Shown: positions 29,080 to 37,133 of the stretch, in pieces | How the letters are laid out: every line of letters begins with the position of its first letter | Numbering within the stretch: the stretch's first letter is position 1 | DNA from: an uncultured Romboutsia sp. | GTDB taxonomy: Bacteria > Bacillota > Clostridia > Peptostreptococcales > Peptostreptococcaceae | Direction: 5' to 3' | DNA length: 45,529 nt | Assembly: GCA_904418825.1 (NCBI GenBank) | Contig: CAJFPU010000004.1 | Coordinates: forward strand, 1-45,529 | The notes under the pieces: model-generated | Seen by the model: only the letters and a program-made list of their open reading frames with translations | What the model was told of the DNA's origin: nothing | The model's database searches: none | Made by a program: the position numbers and the translations under genes

Positions 29080-29172
29080 AGATAGTAAGCAAATAATTGA
29101 AGTTGCCACTAGGGATTATATAAAAGTAAATATTAAGAGCTCTGGAAACTTTATAAGACCAGAGCCTTTTTA
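29080..29172 (+). ncRNA. Candidate short leader/ncRNA with terminator upstream of MNT-HEPN genes
   Basis: TATAAT at 29069-29074; about 90 nt later a GCTCTGG...CCAGAGC TTTTT terminator (29139-29171) ends before the MNT start codon. Confidence 0.5.
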
Positions 29173-29212
29173 GTACTATAAATTTTATAAATATATAAGA
29201 GGTGATTTAGAG

Positions 29213-29593
29213 ATGAGAAATATATCACAGGAAACTAAAGACTCAATAGTAAATATATTTCCTAAAGAAAATACTCTAGCAATTATAATATTTGGTAGTT
29301 TTGGTACAGACAGAGCAACCTATAATAGTGATATAGATATAGCATGGATACCAACTAAAAAAGTACCGATTACAGAACTTGCAGTTAAAACTCAATCTCT
29401 AAGAAATGTATTAGATATTGATGTGGATTTAAAAATTGTTACAGATAATTATACAGTAGAACTTAGAAAAAATATATTCGAAGGTGATATCATATATCAA
29501 TCTAAAGAGTTTCAAGATTATCTAAATAATTTTTATATTGAAAATAGTGATGTTATAGATATATTAAACTGGAGGGATATGCATGGTAGTTAA
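29213..29593 (+). CDS. MNT-type minimal nucleotidyltransferase (antitoxin candidate)
   Basis: IIIFGSFGTDRATYNSDIDIAW...DIDVDLKIV: GSxxx(11)DxD motif. Confidence 0.88.
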   Translation: MRNISQETKDSIVNIFPKENTLAIIIFGSFGTDRATYNSDIDIAWIPTKKVPITELAVKTQSLRNVLDIDVDLKIVTDNYTVELRKNIFEGDIIYQSKEFQDYLNNFYIENSDVIDILNWRDMHGS

Positions 29594-30017
29594 AAATAAA
29601 TTAGCTTGGAGTTCTATAGAAGCTGTAAATAGAGATTTTGGATCATGTTTATATGATTTACAAAACTTTAAAATGTTATATAACAAAGAGGATATGCCAC
29701 CTTTATGGGAGAGATATATTAAGGAAGGTTTTAAAAATTATATGGTTTCTTTCTTGGAATTAACAAAAGCTATGCTATATTATAAGACTATTGATTTAAA
29801 TATAAAATCTAAGAATTTTTATGATTATCTTTTGGCGTGTGAGTATCATAACTTATTGCCTAAAAATTCTGCAATAGTTATAGAAACACTTCGTAAGTTA
29901 AGAAATGATGATTCACATGGTTATGATATACCTGAGTTTGAAGAAATGTATGAGCTGTTTACAGAAAATGAAGATGTGTTTGTTAGTATAAGAAATAGTT
30001 GTAATAGTAATTTATAA
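29583..30017 (+). CDS. HEPN-domain protein (toxin candidate)
   Basis: RNDDSH (Rx4H) HEPN motif in a helical protein; overlaps MNT gene by 11 nt. Confidence 0.82.
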   Translation: MVVKNKLAWSSIEAVNRDFGSCLYDLQNFKMLYNKEDMPPLWERYIKEGFKNYMVSFLELTKAMLYYKTIDLNIKSKNFYDYLLACEYHNLLPKNSAIVIETLRKLRNDDSHGYDIPEFEEMYELFTENEDVFVSIRNSCNSNL

Positions 30018-30224
30018 TAGATTAGAAAAAGATTTAATAAATAGTATGTTAATTAAATTAATCTAGTAATTGGATTAGTAGATATTAAAATTTTAAAGTT
30101 ATATAATATGATATACATAGTATAATATGTACTGGGATCTGCTTCGCATAAATTAACCTTCGGTTATTCAGCCCCGGTATGGTGAAAACTTACACTTCGT
30201 AAAAACTAAGACATACAAGGTGAT

Positions 30225-30284
30225 GCTACATTTTAGCTCATATTACATAGGAAAAATTGACTATGATATGAGCTAAAATGTAGC
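30225..30284. repeat. Hairpin repeat copy 2
   Basis: GCTACATTTTAGCTCATATTACATAG...CTATGATATGAGCTAAAATGTAGC. Confidence 0.85.
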
Positions 30285-30589
30285 TTTATTTGTGTGCTAA
30301 CTATTTACTACATTTCAGCTTTCACCATACTCCCACCGCGCTCTCTGCTCCCCCACCTCCTATCCCTTATATATTAATTAGGGAATTAAAAAATACATTG
30401 AATGAGTTATTATATATAGTATTAATTTATGCTCTTCAATGGTTTTAATTTAGTATCTTCTATTAATTGACAGTTAAATAACAAGATGCTACCATTTATG
30501 ATGATAAAGAATATAATTGTACTTGTATCATTAGAATTAGTACTAAGATATTAACTTGAGTATTAATTTTAACCTAAAATCTTTGATAT

Positions 30590-30791
30590 GAAAGGATGTG
30601 ATGAACGGAAATCCCGATTATTCGGGCTAAACAGAGGGGGAGCGCCCTGTGTTTTGTAAATAACAGCGATGGGAAGCCGTGTTCCGGCGTGAGAGGAAGC
30701 CATTAAGCTTCGACCGATTTTCCATAGAATCTTTATGATTCTATTATGTTATGGAGAACGTTGCTGTTATTGCCGTTCTCACAGATTTTTT
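30590..30791 (+). promoter_or_regulatory. Structured leader with terminator upstream of thiW (candidate riboswitch)
   Basis: Series of GC-rich stems then terminator GAGAACG...CGTTCTC + T-run (30754-30790); AATAACAGC (30659-30667) complements GCTGTTATT (30763-30771) in the terminator loop. Confidence 0.65.
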
Positions 30792-30808
30792 GAAAAGGGG
30801 TTTTAGAG

Positions 30809-31327
30809 ATGAATAATAAAACAAAGAAGTTATGTATTGCGAGTATTTTATGTACTGTAGCTATTATTGGGAGTATGTTTTCAATTCCTGTATTTGGTAG
30901 TAAATGTTCTCCAATTCAGCATATGGTAAATATTCTTTGTGCAGTAGCACTAGGACCATGGTATGGTATTGGAGTAGCTTTTACAGCAAGTTTAATACGT
31001 AATATTTTGGGAATAGGAAGTATAATGGCTTTTCCAGGAAGTATGTTTGGTGCATTATTTTGTGGAATTGCATATTGGAAATATAAAAGCATAACTGTTA
31101 CTTTAATTGCTGAAGTTTTAGCAACCTCTATATTAGGAGGATTTAGTGCTTATCCTATTGCAACTTTGATAATGGGTGTTGATGCAGGAAGTATTGCGTA
31201 TTATGGATATATTTTGCCATTTTTTATTTCAACTTTAGGTGGAGCAATTCTATCAGCATTTATTGTTATAAATTTAGAAAAAGCTGGTGGATTGAGTATA
31301 TTTAAAGAATATAGAGAAGTAAAATAA
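30809..31327 (+). CDS. thiW: ThiW-family ECF transporter S component
   Basis: Membrane protein KLCIASILCTVAIIGSMFSIPVFGSKCSPIQHMVNILCAVALGPWYGIGVAF...; adjacent to thiamin genes. Confidence 0.9.
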   Translation: MNNKTKKLCIASILCTVAIIGSMFSIPVFGSKCSPIQHMVNILCAVALGPWYGIGVAFTASLIRNILGIGSIMAFPGSMFGALFCGIAYWKYKSITVTLIAEVLATSILGGFSAYPIATLIMGVDAGSIAYYGYILPFFISTLGGAILSAFIVINLEKAGGLSIFKEYREVK

Positions 31328-31397
31328 GTAATTTAGAAAAAAATAATAATTGACTTTAGAATAAAATCTACTATAATTAAATTAAAAATAAATAATT

Positions 31398-31482
31398 AAT
31401 GCTAGGGGTGCCATTGGCTGAGAGGTTATAAACCGACCCTTATTACCTGATCTGGTTAGTACCAGCGTAGGAAAGCAACAAT
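31398..31482 (+). promoter_or_regulatory. TPP riboswitch (THI element)
   Basis: GGGGTGCC...GGCTGAGA...GACCCTTATTACCTGATCTGGTTAGTACCAGCGTAGGAAAGC. Confidence 0.97.
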
Positions 31483-31540
31483 AAATATTAATATAATAAT
31501 CTAAGTAATAAAAAGATAATTATAATAAATGTAAATTTGG

Positions 31541-31574
31541 AAGCTATACCTATATCAGGTATAGCTTTTTTATT
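31541..31574 (+). terminator. TPP-riboswitch expression-platform terminator
   Basis: AAGCTATACCTatatcAGGTATAGCTTTTTTATTT. Confidence 0.88.
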
Positions 31575-31603
31575 TGTCAAAATCATTTAAAGGAGTATAA
31601 AAT

Positions 31604-32395
31604 ATGAAAAATTACAAAATACCCACATTAACAATTGCTGGGTCGGATTCATCAGGTGGAGCTGGTATTCAAGCTGACTTAAAAACTTTTTCAGCTATAG
31701 GAACTTATGGAATGAGTGTTATAACAGCTATAACTGCTCAAAATACACAAGGTGTATTTGAGGTAGAGGAACTAAGTTCAAATATAATAAAATCACAGAT
31801 AAAAGTAGTATGTGAGGATATATCACCAAAAGCAATTAAAGTTGGTATGGTATCTTCTCCACAAATTATAAAGGATATAGTAGATACTTTAGACCAATAT
31901 CCTTGTGAATACTTAGTAGTTGACCCAGTTATGATTTCAAAAAGTGGTTACTCATTACTAAGACCAGAGGCAAAACAAAATTTAATAAAATATCTTATAC
32001 CTAAGGCATACATAGTAACACCAAATATTCCAGAGGCAGAAGAAATAACAAATATGAAAATAGAAACTGTTGAAGATATGAAAAAAGCAGGTCAAATAAT
32101 ATTAAATTTAGGTCCAAAGTATGTGCTTATGAAGGGTGGACACTTAAATGGAGATTGTGTAGACATACTTATAGGAAAAGACTTATTTGAAGTTTTTGAA
32201 GGTGAAAGAATAGACAGAAAAAATACTCATGGAACAGGTTGTACAATATCTTCAGCTATAACATCTCATTTAGCATTAGGATATGACATAAAAGAAGCTG
32301 TAAGACTTAGTAAAGAATATATAACAGAAGCTATAAGACATAGTTTTGACATAGGAAAAGGCGTTGGACCAGTACACCATTTTTATAAATTTTAA
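31604..32395 (+). CDS. thiD: Hydroxymethylpyrimidine/phosphomethylpyrimidine kinase
   Basis: TIAGSDSSGGAGIQADLKTFSAIGTYGMSVITAITAQNT...THGTGCTISSAI. Confidence 0.96.
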   Translation: MKNYKIPTLTIAGSDSSGGAGIQADLKTFSAIGTYGMSVITAITAQNTQGVFEVEELSSNIIKSQIKVVCEDISPKAIKVGMVSSPQIIKDIVDTLDQYPCEYLVVDPVMISKSGYSLLRPEAKQNLIKYLIPKAYIVTPNIPEAEEITNMKIETVEDMKKAGQIILNLGPKYVLMKGGHLNGDCVDILIGKDLFEVFEGERIDRKNTHGTGCTISSAITSHLALGYDIKEAVRLSKEYITEAIRHSFDIGKGVGPVHHFYKF

Positions 32396-32423
32396 AAAAT
32401 AATTGGAATATGGAGGGATTAGT

Positions 32424-33227
32424 ATGGTAAAAATATTTGATTTAATAGATAAGGTTAAAAAGATAAACCCATTAATACTACATTATACAAATAACGTAAC
32501 TATAACAGATTGTGCAAATGCAACTTTAGCAATAGGTGCAAGTCCACTTATGAGTTTTTCCTATGAAGAAGTTGATGATATAGTAAAAGTCTCTAGTGCT
32601 GTTGTAATAAATATAGGGACTATGAATAGTCAAATTTTAGATTTATTTGTTTTAGCAGGAAAGACTGCTAATAAATATAACAAGCCAGTTATACTAGACC
32701 CAGTAGGTGTGTTTGCTACTAAAGCTAGAAGTGAATTTACTAATAAGTTACTTAATGAAGTTAAGTTTGATGTTATTAGAGGTAACATATCAGAAATACA
32801 ATTTTTAGGTGGTTTAGATGTAAATGGAAAGGGTGTAGATTCTTTCGATGATGGAAGTGATTCTACACACATAGTTGAATCTGTTGCGAAAAAACTAGAG
32901 TGTGTAGTTGTAGCATCAGGAAAGATAGACTTAATAAGTGATGGTGAAACTACTTATAAAATACAAAATGGTAGCTCAAAATTAAAGTTTATAACTGGTA
33001 CAGGATGTATGAGTACAAGTTTAATAGGAAGTTTCTTACCATGTGCAGACAATATAATTGACGCAGCTGTTATGGGTACGCTTGCAATGAGTATAAGTGG
33101 AGAAATAGCGGATAAAGAAAATCCAGCAATAGGAACATATAAAACTTTGTTATTTGATAATTTATTCTTATTAAATAAAGAAACTTTAGAAACGTATGCA
33201 AGAGTTGATATTAAAGGTATAAATTAA
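32424..33227 (+). CDS. thiM: Hydroxyethylthiazole kinase
   Basis: PLILHYTNNVTITDCANATLAIGASPLMS...KPVILDPVGVFATKAR...ITGTGCMSTSLIG. Confidence 0.95.
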   Translation: MVKIFDLIDKVKKINPLILHYTNNVTITDCANATLAIGASPLMSFSYEEVDDIVKVSSAVVINIGTMNSQILDLFVLAGKTANKYNKPVILDPVGVFATKARSEFTNKLLNEVKFDVIRGNISEIQFLGGLDVNGKGVDSFDDGSDSTHIVESVAKKLECVVVASGKIDLISDGETTYKIQNGSSKLKFITGTGCMSTSLIGSFLPCADNIIDAAVMGTLAMSISGEIADKENPAIGTYKTLLFDNLFLLNKETLETYARVDIKGIN

Positions 33228-33247
33228 CTATTATGGGGGAGAAAGAA

Positions 33248-33910
33248 ATGTTAATTACAGATTATTTATTTGAAAATGTAAAGCCTATATGGGATGCATA
33301 TTTAGAACATGATTTTATAATGGATATGGGAAATGGAAATCTATGCAAGGATAAATTTAAAGATTATTTGATACAAGATTATCTTTATTTAAAAGAGTAT
33401 GCAAAAGTATATGCTATGGCTTTGGTAAAATGTAAAAATATAGAACAAATGAAGTTTTGCCAAAATAGTATAAATGGTATCTTAGAAGATGAAAGTGCAA
33501 CGCATATTTGGTATCTAAAAAACTTTGGAGAGAAAATAGAAGAACTTGAAGACTATAAAATAAAAGAAGCTAATGAAAACTATACAAGTTATATGAAATC
33601 TATAGCTCTTACAGGTGATTTATTAGATACTATGGTAAGTGTTTTACCATGTGCTTGGAGCTATTATTATATAGGTAAAAAATTAAAAGAAACTTATAAA
33701 GAAAATTTAGAAGATAACTTTTATAAAAGCTGGATAGAATCTTATTCCTGTGAAGGTTATGAACAAGTTGCAAGAACTAGTATAGAGTTTGTAAATACAT
33801 TGAGTGAAAATATTGATGAGAATAAAAAAGAAAAATTAAAAGACATATTTACAAAAGCAAGTATTTATGAAATGGAATTTTGGGATATGGCATATGAGGA
33901 GATTAAATAG
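33248..33910 (+). CDS. tenA: TenA-family thiaminase II/aminopyrimidine hydrolase
   Basis: Central YLIQDYLYLKEYAKVYA and VLPCAWSYYYIG motifs. Confidence 0.93.
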   Translation: MLITDYLFENVKPIWDAYLEHDFIMDMGNGNLCKDKFKDYLIQDYLYLKEYAKVYAMALVKCKNIEQMKFCQNSINGILEDESATHIWYLKNFGEKIEELEDYKIKEANENYTSYMKSIALTGDLLDTMVSVLPCAWSYYYIGKKLKETYKENLEDNFYKSWIESYSCEGYEQVARTSIEFVNTLSENIDENKKEKLKDIFTKASIYEMEFWDMAYEEIK

Positions 33911-34542
33911 TGATAAATAAAGAGAAATTAAAGAAAGACCTTAAACTATACTTAGTTACAGATTCAGAAATATTAAAAGATAGAGACTTTTATAAATGTA
34001 TAGAAGATGCCATAAAAAGTGGAGTTACTATGGTACAACTTAGAGAGAAAAATACAGATGGTAAAGAGTTTTTAGAAAAGGCAATAAAACTTAGAGAACT
34101 TACTAATAAGTATAATGTTACATTTGTAATTAATGATAGAATAGATATAGCAATGCTTGTAGATGCAGATGGAGTTCATATAGGACAAAGTGATATAGAT
34201 GCAGTTTCTGCAAGAAAGTTACTTGGAGATAATAAAATTATAGGAGTTTCAGCTAGAAACTTACAAGAAGCTAAGATAGCTAAAGAAAATGGTGCAGATT
34301 ACTTAGGTATTGGAGCGATGTTTTCAACTTCAACTAAAAGTGATGCAAAGTTAGTTTCTTTTAATACATTAGAAGAAATTATAAAAGAAGTAAATTTACC
34401 TTTTGTATTAATTGGAGGTATAACTTTAGATAATGTTAAAAAATTAAAACACTTTAAACCTGATGGATATGCTTTAGTATCAGGTATTTTAGGCACAGAT
34501 GATATAAGTAAACGAGTTGAGAAATGGTATGAAAGAATTTAA
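33910..34542 (+). CDS. thiE: Thiamine phosphate synthase
   Basis: LVTDSEIL...GVTMVQLREKNTDGKEFLEKA...VDADGVHIGQSDI...GADYLGIGAMFSTSTKSDA. Confidence 0.95.
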   Translation: MINKEKLKKDLKLYLVTDSEILKDRDFYKCIEDAIKSGVTMVQLREKNTDGKEFLEKAIKLRELTNKYNVTFVINDRIDIAMLVDADGVHIGQSDIDAVSARKLLGDNKIIGVSARNLQEAKIAKENGADYLGIGAMFSTSTKSDAKLVSFNTLEEIIKEVNLPFVLIGGITLDNVKKLKHFKPDGYALVSGILGTDDISKRVEKWYERI

Positions 34543-35170
34543 AGGAGCAATATTTGATTTAGATGGAACTATTATAGATTCTATGGATGTTTGGGAAACT
34601 ATAGATATTAAGTTTTTTGAAAAAAGAAATATTACTATGCCCAATGATTATATAGAAAAAATAAATTCTATGAGTTTTGAAGAAGTGGCTAAATACACAA
34701 TAGAAAGATTTAATTTAAATGAAAGTGTTGATAGTTTAATAAAAGAATGGAATGACATGGCAATTTATGAATATAGCAATAATATTAAATTAAAGCCTAA
34801 TGTAAAAGAGTATTTAGTTAAACTTAAAAAACATGATATAAAGATAGGCTTAGCTACATCTTCACCAAAAGAACTTTATGAACCAGTACTTAAAAATAAT
34901 AAAGTATATGATTATTTTGATACATTCACATCAGTAGATGATGTTAAAAGAGATAAAAACTATCCAGATATATATTTATATACAGCTAAGAAACTAGGTT
35001 TATATCCAAATGAGTGTATTATATTTGAAGATATACTAATAGCTATAAATACGGCTAAAGAATCTAACTTTAAGGCAATTGGTGTTTATGATAAATCATC
35101 ATATAATGATTTAGATAAAATAAAAGTTAAGAGTGATAAGTTTATATATGATTTTAAAGAATTATTATAG
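34529..35170 (+). CDS. HAD-family phosphatase (candidate thiamin monophosphate phosphatase)
   Basis: GAIFDLDGTIIDSM...LATSSPKE...IIFEDILIAI; overlaps thiE end. Confidence 0.88.
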   Translation: MKEFKGAIFDLDGTIIDSMDVWETIDIKFFEKRNITMPNDYIEKINSMSFEEVAKYTIERFNLNESVDSLIKEWNDMAIYEYSNNIKLKPNVKEYLVKLKKHDIKIGLATSSPKELYEPVLKNNKVYDYFDTFTSVDDVKRDKNYPDIYLYTAKKLGLYPNECIIFEDILIAINTAKESNFKAIGVYDKSSYNDLDKIKVKSDKFIYDFKELL

Positions 35171-35222
35171 ATGATCATAGAATGATGTTTAATTCACAAT
35201 ATTAATATAATGCAAATTAAAA

Positions 35223-35264
35223 TAAAGAGTTATATTTATTCTTATAACTCTTTATTTTTTATTA
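35223..35264 (+). terminator. Terminator after thiamin operon
   Basis: AAAGAGTTAT...ATAACTCTTTATTTTTT. Confidence 0.75.
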
Positions 35265-35424
35265 TTAAAAATAGATATAATTTAAACATTGTATTAAAAT
35301 ATAGAGTTTTATTATAGTTACATTAATTTTTTTATTATATATATTTAACTTATTATATTACTATTAGATATAGTGGCTATTGTTTATGTAGTAGCTAATG
35401 TATGTACATAAGATTTTAATACTT

Positions 35425-35990
35425 ATGGAGTTTGGCTTCGCCACCGCGCTTTACGTTCCAATCTTTTGAGTAAAAACCACTCAAAGTAGTTCGCCCACAC
35501 GTGGCTCAAAAGGATTTCCACTACAATCCCTAACTCAAAACCATGTTTATATATTTTGTTGAGTTATAAACCTTGATGTGGATTTTAAATATGGAGCGTA
35601 GAGTAGATATAAGTTAAGGCCTTCGGCCGTGCCCCTCTGACTAATCCCAAAAGCACTCACACTATTCGCTACTAACATACTTCGCAAACATCATATTTCA
35701 TATCAAGTTTGCTACGTATCTTAGCCGCTCATTTGTGCTCGTAGCTTCTTTGGAATAGCCATTCACTGCCCTAAGCCCAATGCCCAGTTTCTAGGTTTTA
35801 TTGGGTGCATGAACCTTACTTAATTTATTAAGCCTCCACATTTTCTATAAAATACATATCAATAATTTATAGTGCAAGTCTCCTACTATACATATGAGTC
35901 TATTTACCTGGTGTCGGCAATGTATCTTATTGTTTGGTATACCGCATTGGATAAAATCGTTGCTCCGCTATCCAATGCTGGTGTATATAT
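35425..35990. ncRNA. Candidate long structured non-coding RNA (strand uncertain, minus favoured)
   Basis: ~560 nt noncoding island clearly richer in G/C than flanks, several stems including GCATTGGATA...TATCCAATGC (35944-35978), GGCCTTCGGCC and TTTGAGT...ACTCAAA. Confidence 0.45.
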
Positions 35991-36047
35991 AGCTTTTAAA
36001 GCAGATATATTAGCATTTAAAATTATATAGGTTATTAAGAATTTAAA

Positions 36048-36085
36048 ACATAAAAAGCTCCTAATTAATTAGAAGCTTTTTATGT
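36048..36085. terminator. Bidirectional terminator
   Basis: AAAAAGCTCCTAATTAATTAGAAGCTTTTT. Confidence 0.7.
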
Positions 36086-36107
36086 TTGGTATTTTATTTT
36101 ATGATTT

Positions 36108-36626
36108 TTAGTTATTAGAGTAGTAGTATATATTTTCATATTCGTTTTTGGTTATGTTCATTGTCATTTCTAATTTTTTATATAAAGTTTCATAGTCTAT
36201 GCTATATGATATCTCCCAAGGTAGGGCCTCTATTTGGTCAAAGTAGAATTCATATATGAAGTTTTGTGCAAATTCTATATTGTTACTAGCTTCTATTGTA
36301 TATATATTATCTAAATAGTTTTTTAGTGTGTAAGTGTCGGTATTTTTTAAATCTATTCCATAGGCATATTCAAGGTGCTGTATTAAATATTTATTTAAGT
36401 TTAATTCTTGTATAGTGTGGCATATTTCGTTTATTTTTAATGGATTTGTGTATTCATTTATTTCAAATGGCAACTCCCAGTCATGTATTGCGAAGTCGCT
36501 TTGTCCGTTTTGGCTTTGTCTTAGTATTGCATCTTGGATATCATCTTCATCTGTTGGTAGTGGTATCCATTCTCCTTTTAAGTATCCGCTATTATATGCT
36601 TGTAAGTCTGCTATGTATATTTGCAT
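36108..36626 (-). CDS. ardA: ArdA-family antirestriction protein
   Basis: IYIADLQAYNSGYLKGEWIPLPTDEDDIQDAILRQ...FAIHDWELPFEINEYTNPLKINEI; acidic protein. Confidence 0.88.
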   Translation of the reverse strand: MQIYIADLQAYNSGYLKGEWIPLPTDEDDIQDAILRQSQNGQSDFAIHDWELPFEINEYTNPLKINEICHTIQELNLNKYLIQHLEYAYGIDLKNTDTYTLKNYLDNIYTIEASNNIEFAQNFIYEFYFDQIEALPWEISYSIDYETLYKKLEMTMNITKNEYENIYYYSNN

Positions 36627-36810
36627 TTTTGTTTCTCCTTTGGTGTTTTATTTTATGTATATAGTTTGTCCTGTTTGCGGGAAAATATGTATGAAAGTAT
36701 TGGAATTAGTAGGTTTTAGGTTTGTTATGATAGTATGGATTTAGTTAAGATAGGTTTAAAAAGTCACGTTTGCGGTAATAGTAGAGGTATGTTTATAAAG
36801 AGGTGATTTT

Positions 36811-37053
36811 ATGGAAAATGATGATTTAAAATATATTGGATCTTGTGGGAGTTTTGAAGGATTATATACTTTTCTTGAGGCAGCTAAGATTTATGGGGTG
36901 GGGGATTCTTGTTTTAGAAAGCAAGTTGCAAGGAAAAAGCTTGTTGAGGGGGTTGATGTTAAGAAGATGGGTACTACTTGGATTATTACGGAGCAGGCTT
37001 TGGTTAGGAATTTTGGGGTGGAGAAGTTATTGAAGTATAAAGATTTGTTATAA
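36811..37053 (+). CDS. Small HTH-domain protein
   Basis: TFLEAAKIYGVGDSCFRKQVARKKLVEGVDVKKMGTTWIITEQALVRNFG. Confidence 0.7.
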   Translation: MENDDLKYIGSCGSFEGLYTFLEAAKIYGVGDSCFRKQVARKKLVEGVDVKKMGTTWIITEQALVRNFGVEKLLKYKDLL

Positions 37054-37133
37054 ATTTAAAATATTATGTTAAAGTTCGATATATAAATATATAATATAAT
37101 TACATATCGAATTTTAGCATATTAGGAGGGGAC

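Noticed and set aside
30590-30791. TPP, cobalamin, SAM, FMN, lysine, c-di-GMP or T-box identity for the thiW leader
   Set aside because: I could not match the conserved core motifs of these classes by eye; left unassigned pending a covariance search.
36415-36744. Plus-strand ORFs over the ardA region (36415-36744, 36440-36664) and 36836-37033
   Set aside because: Antisense or alternative frames of well-supported genes; translations are Leu/Phe/Cys-rich and unconvincing.
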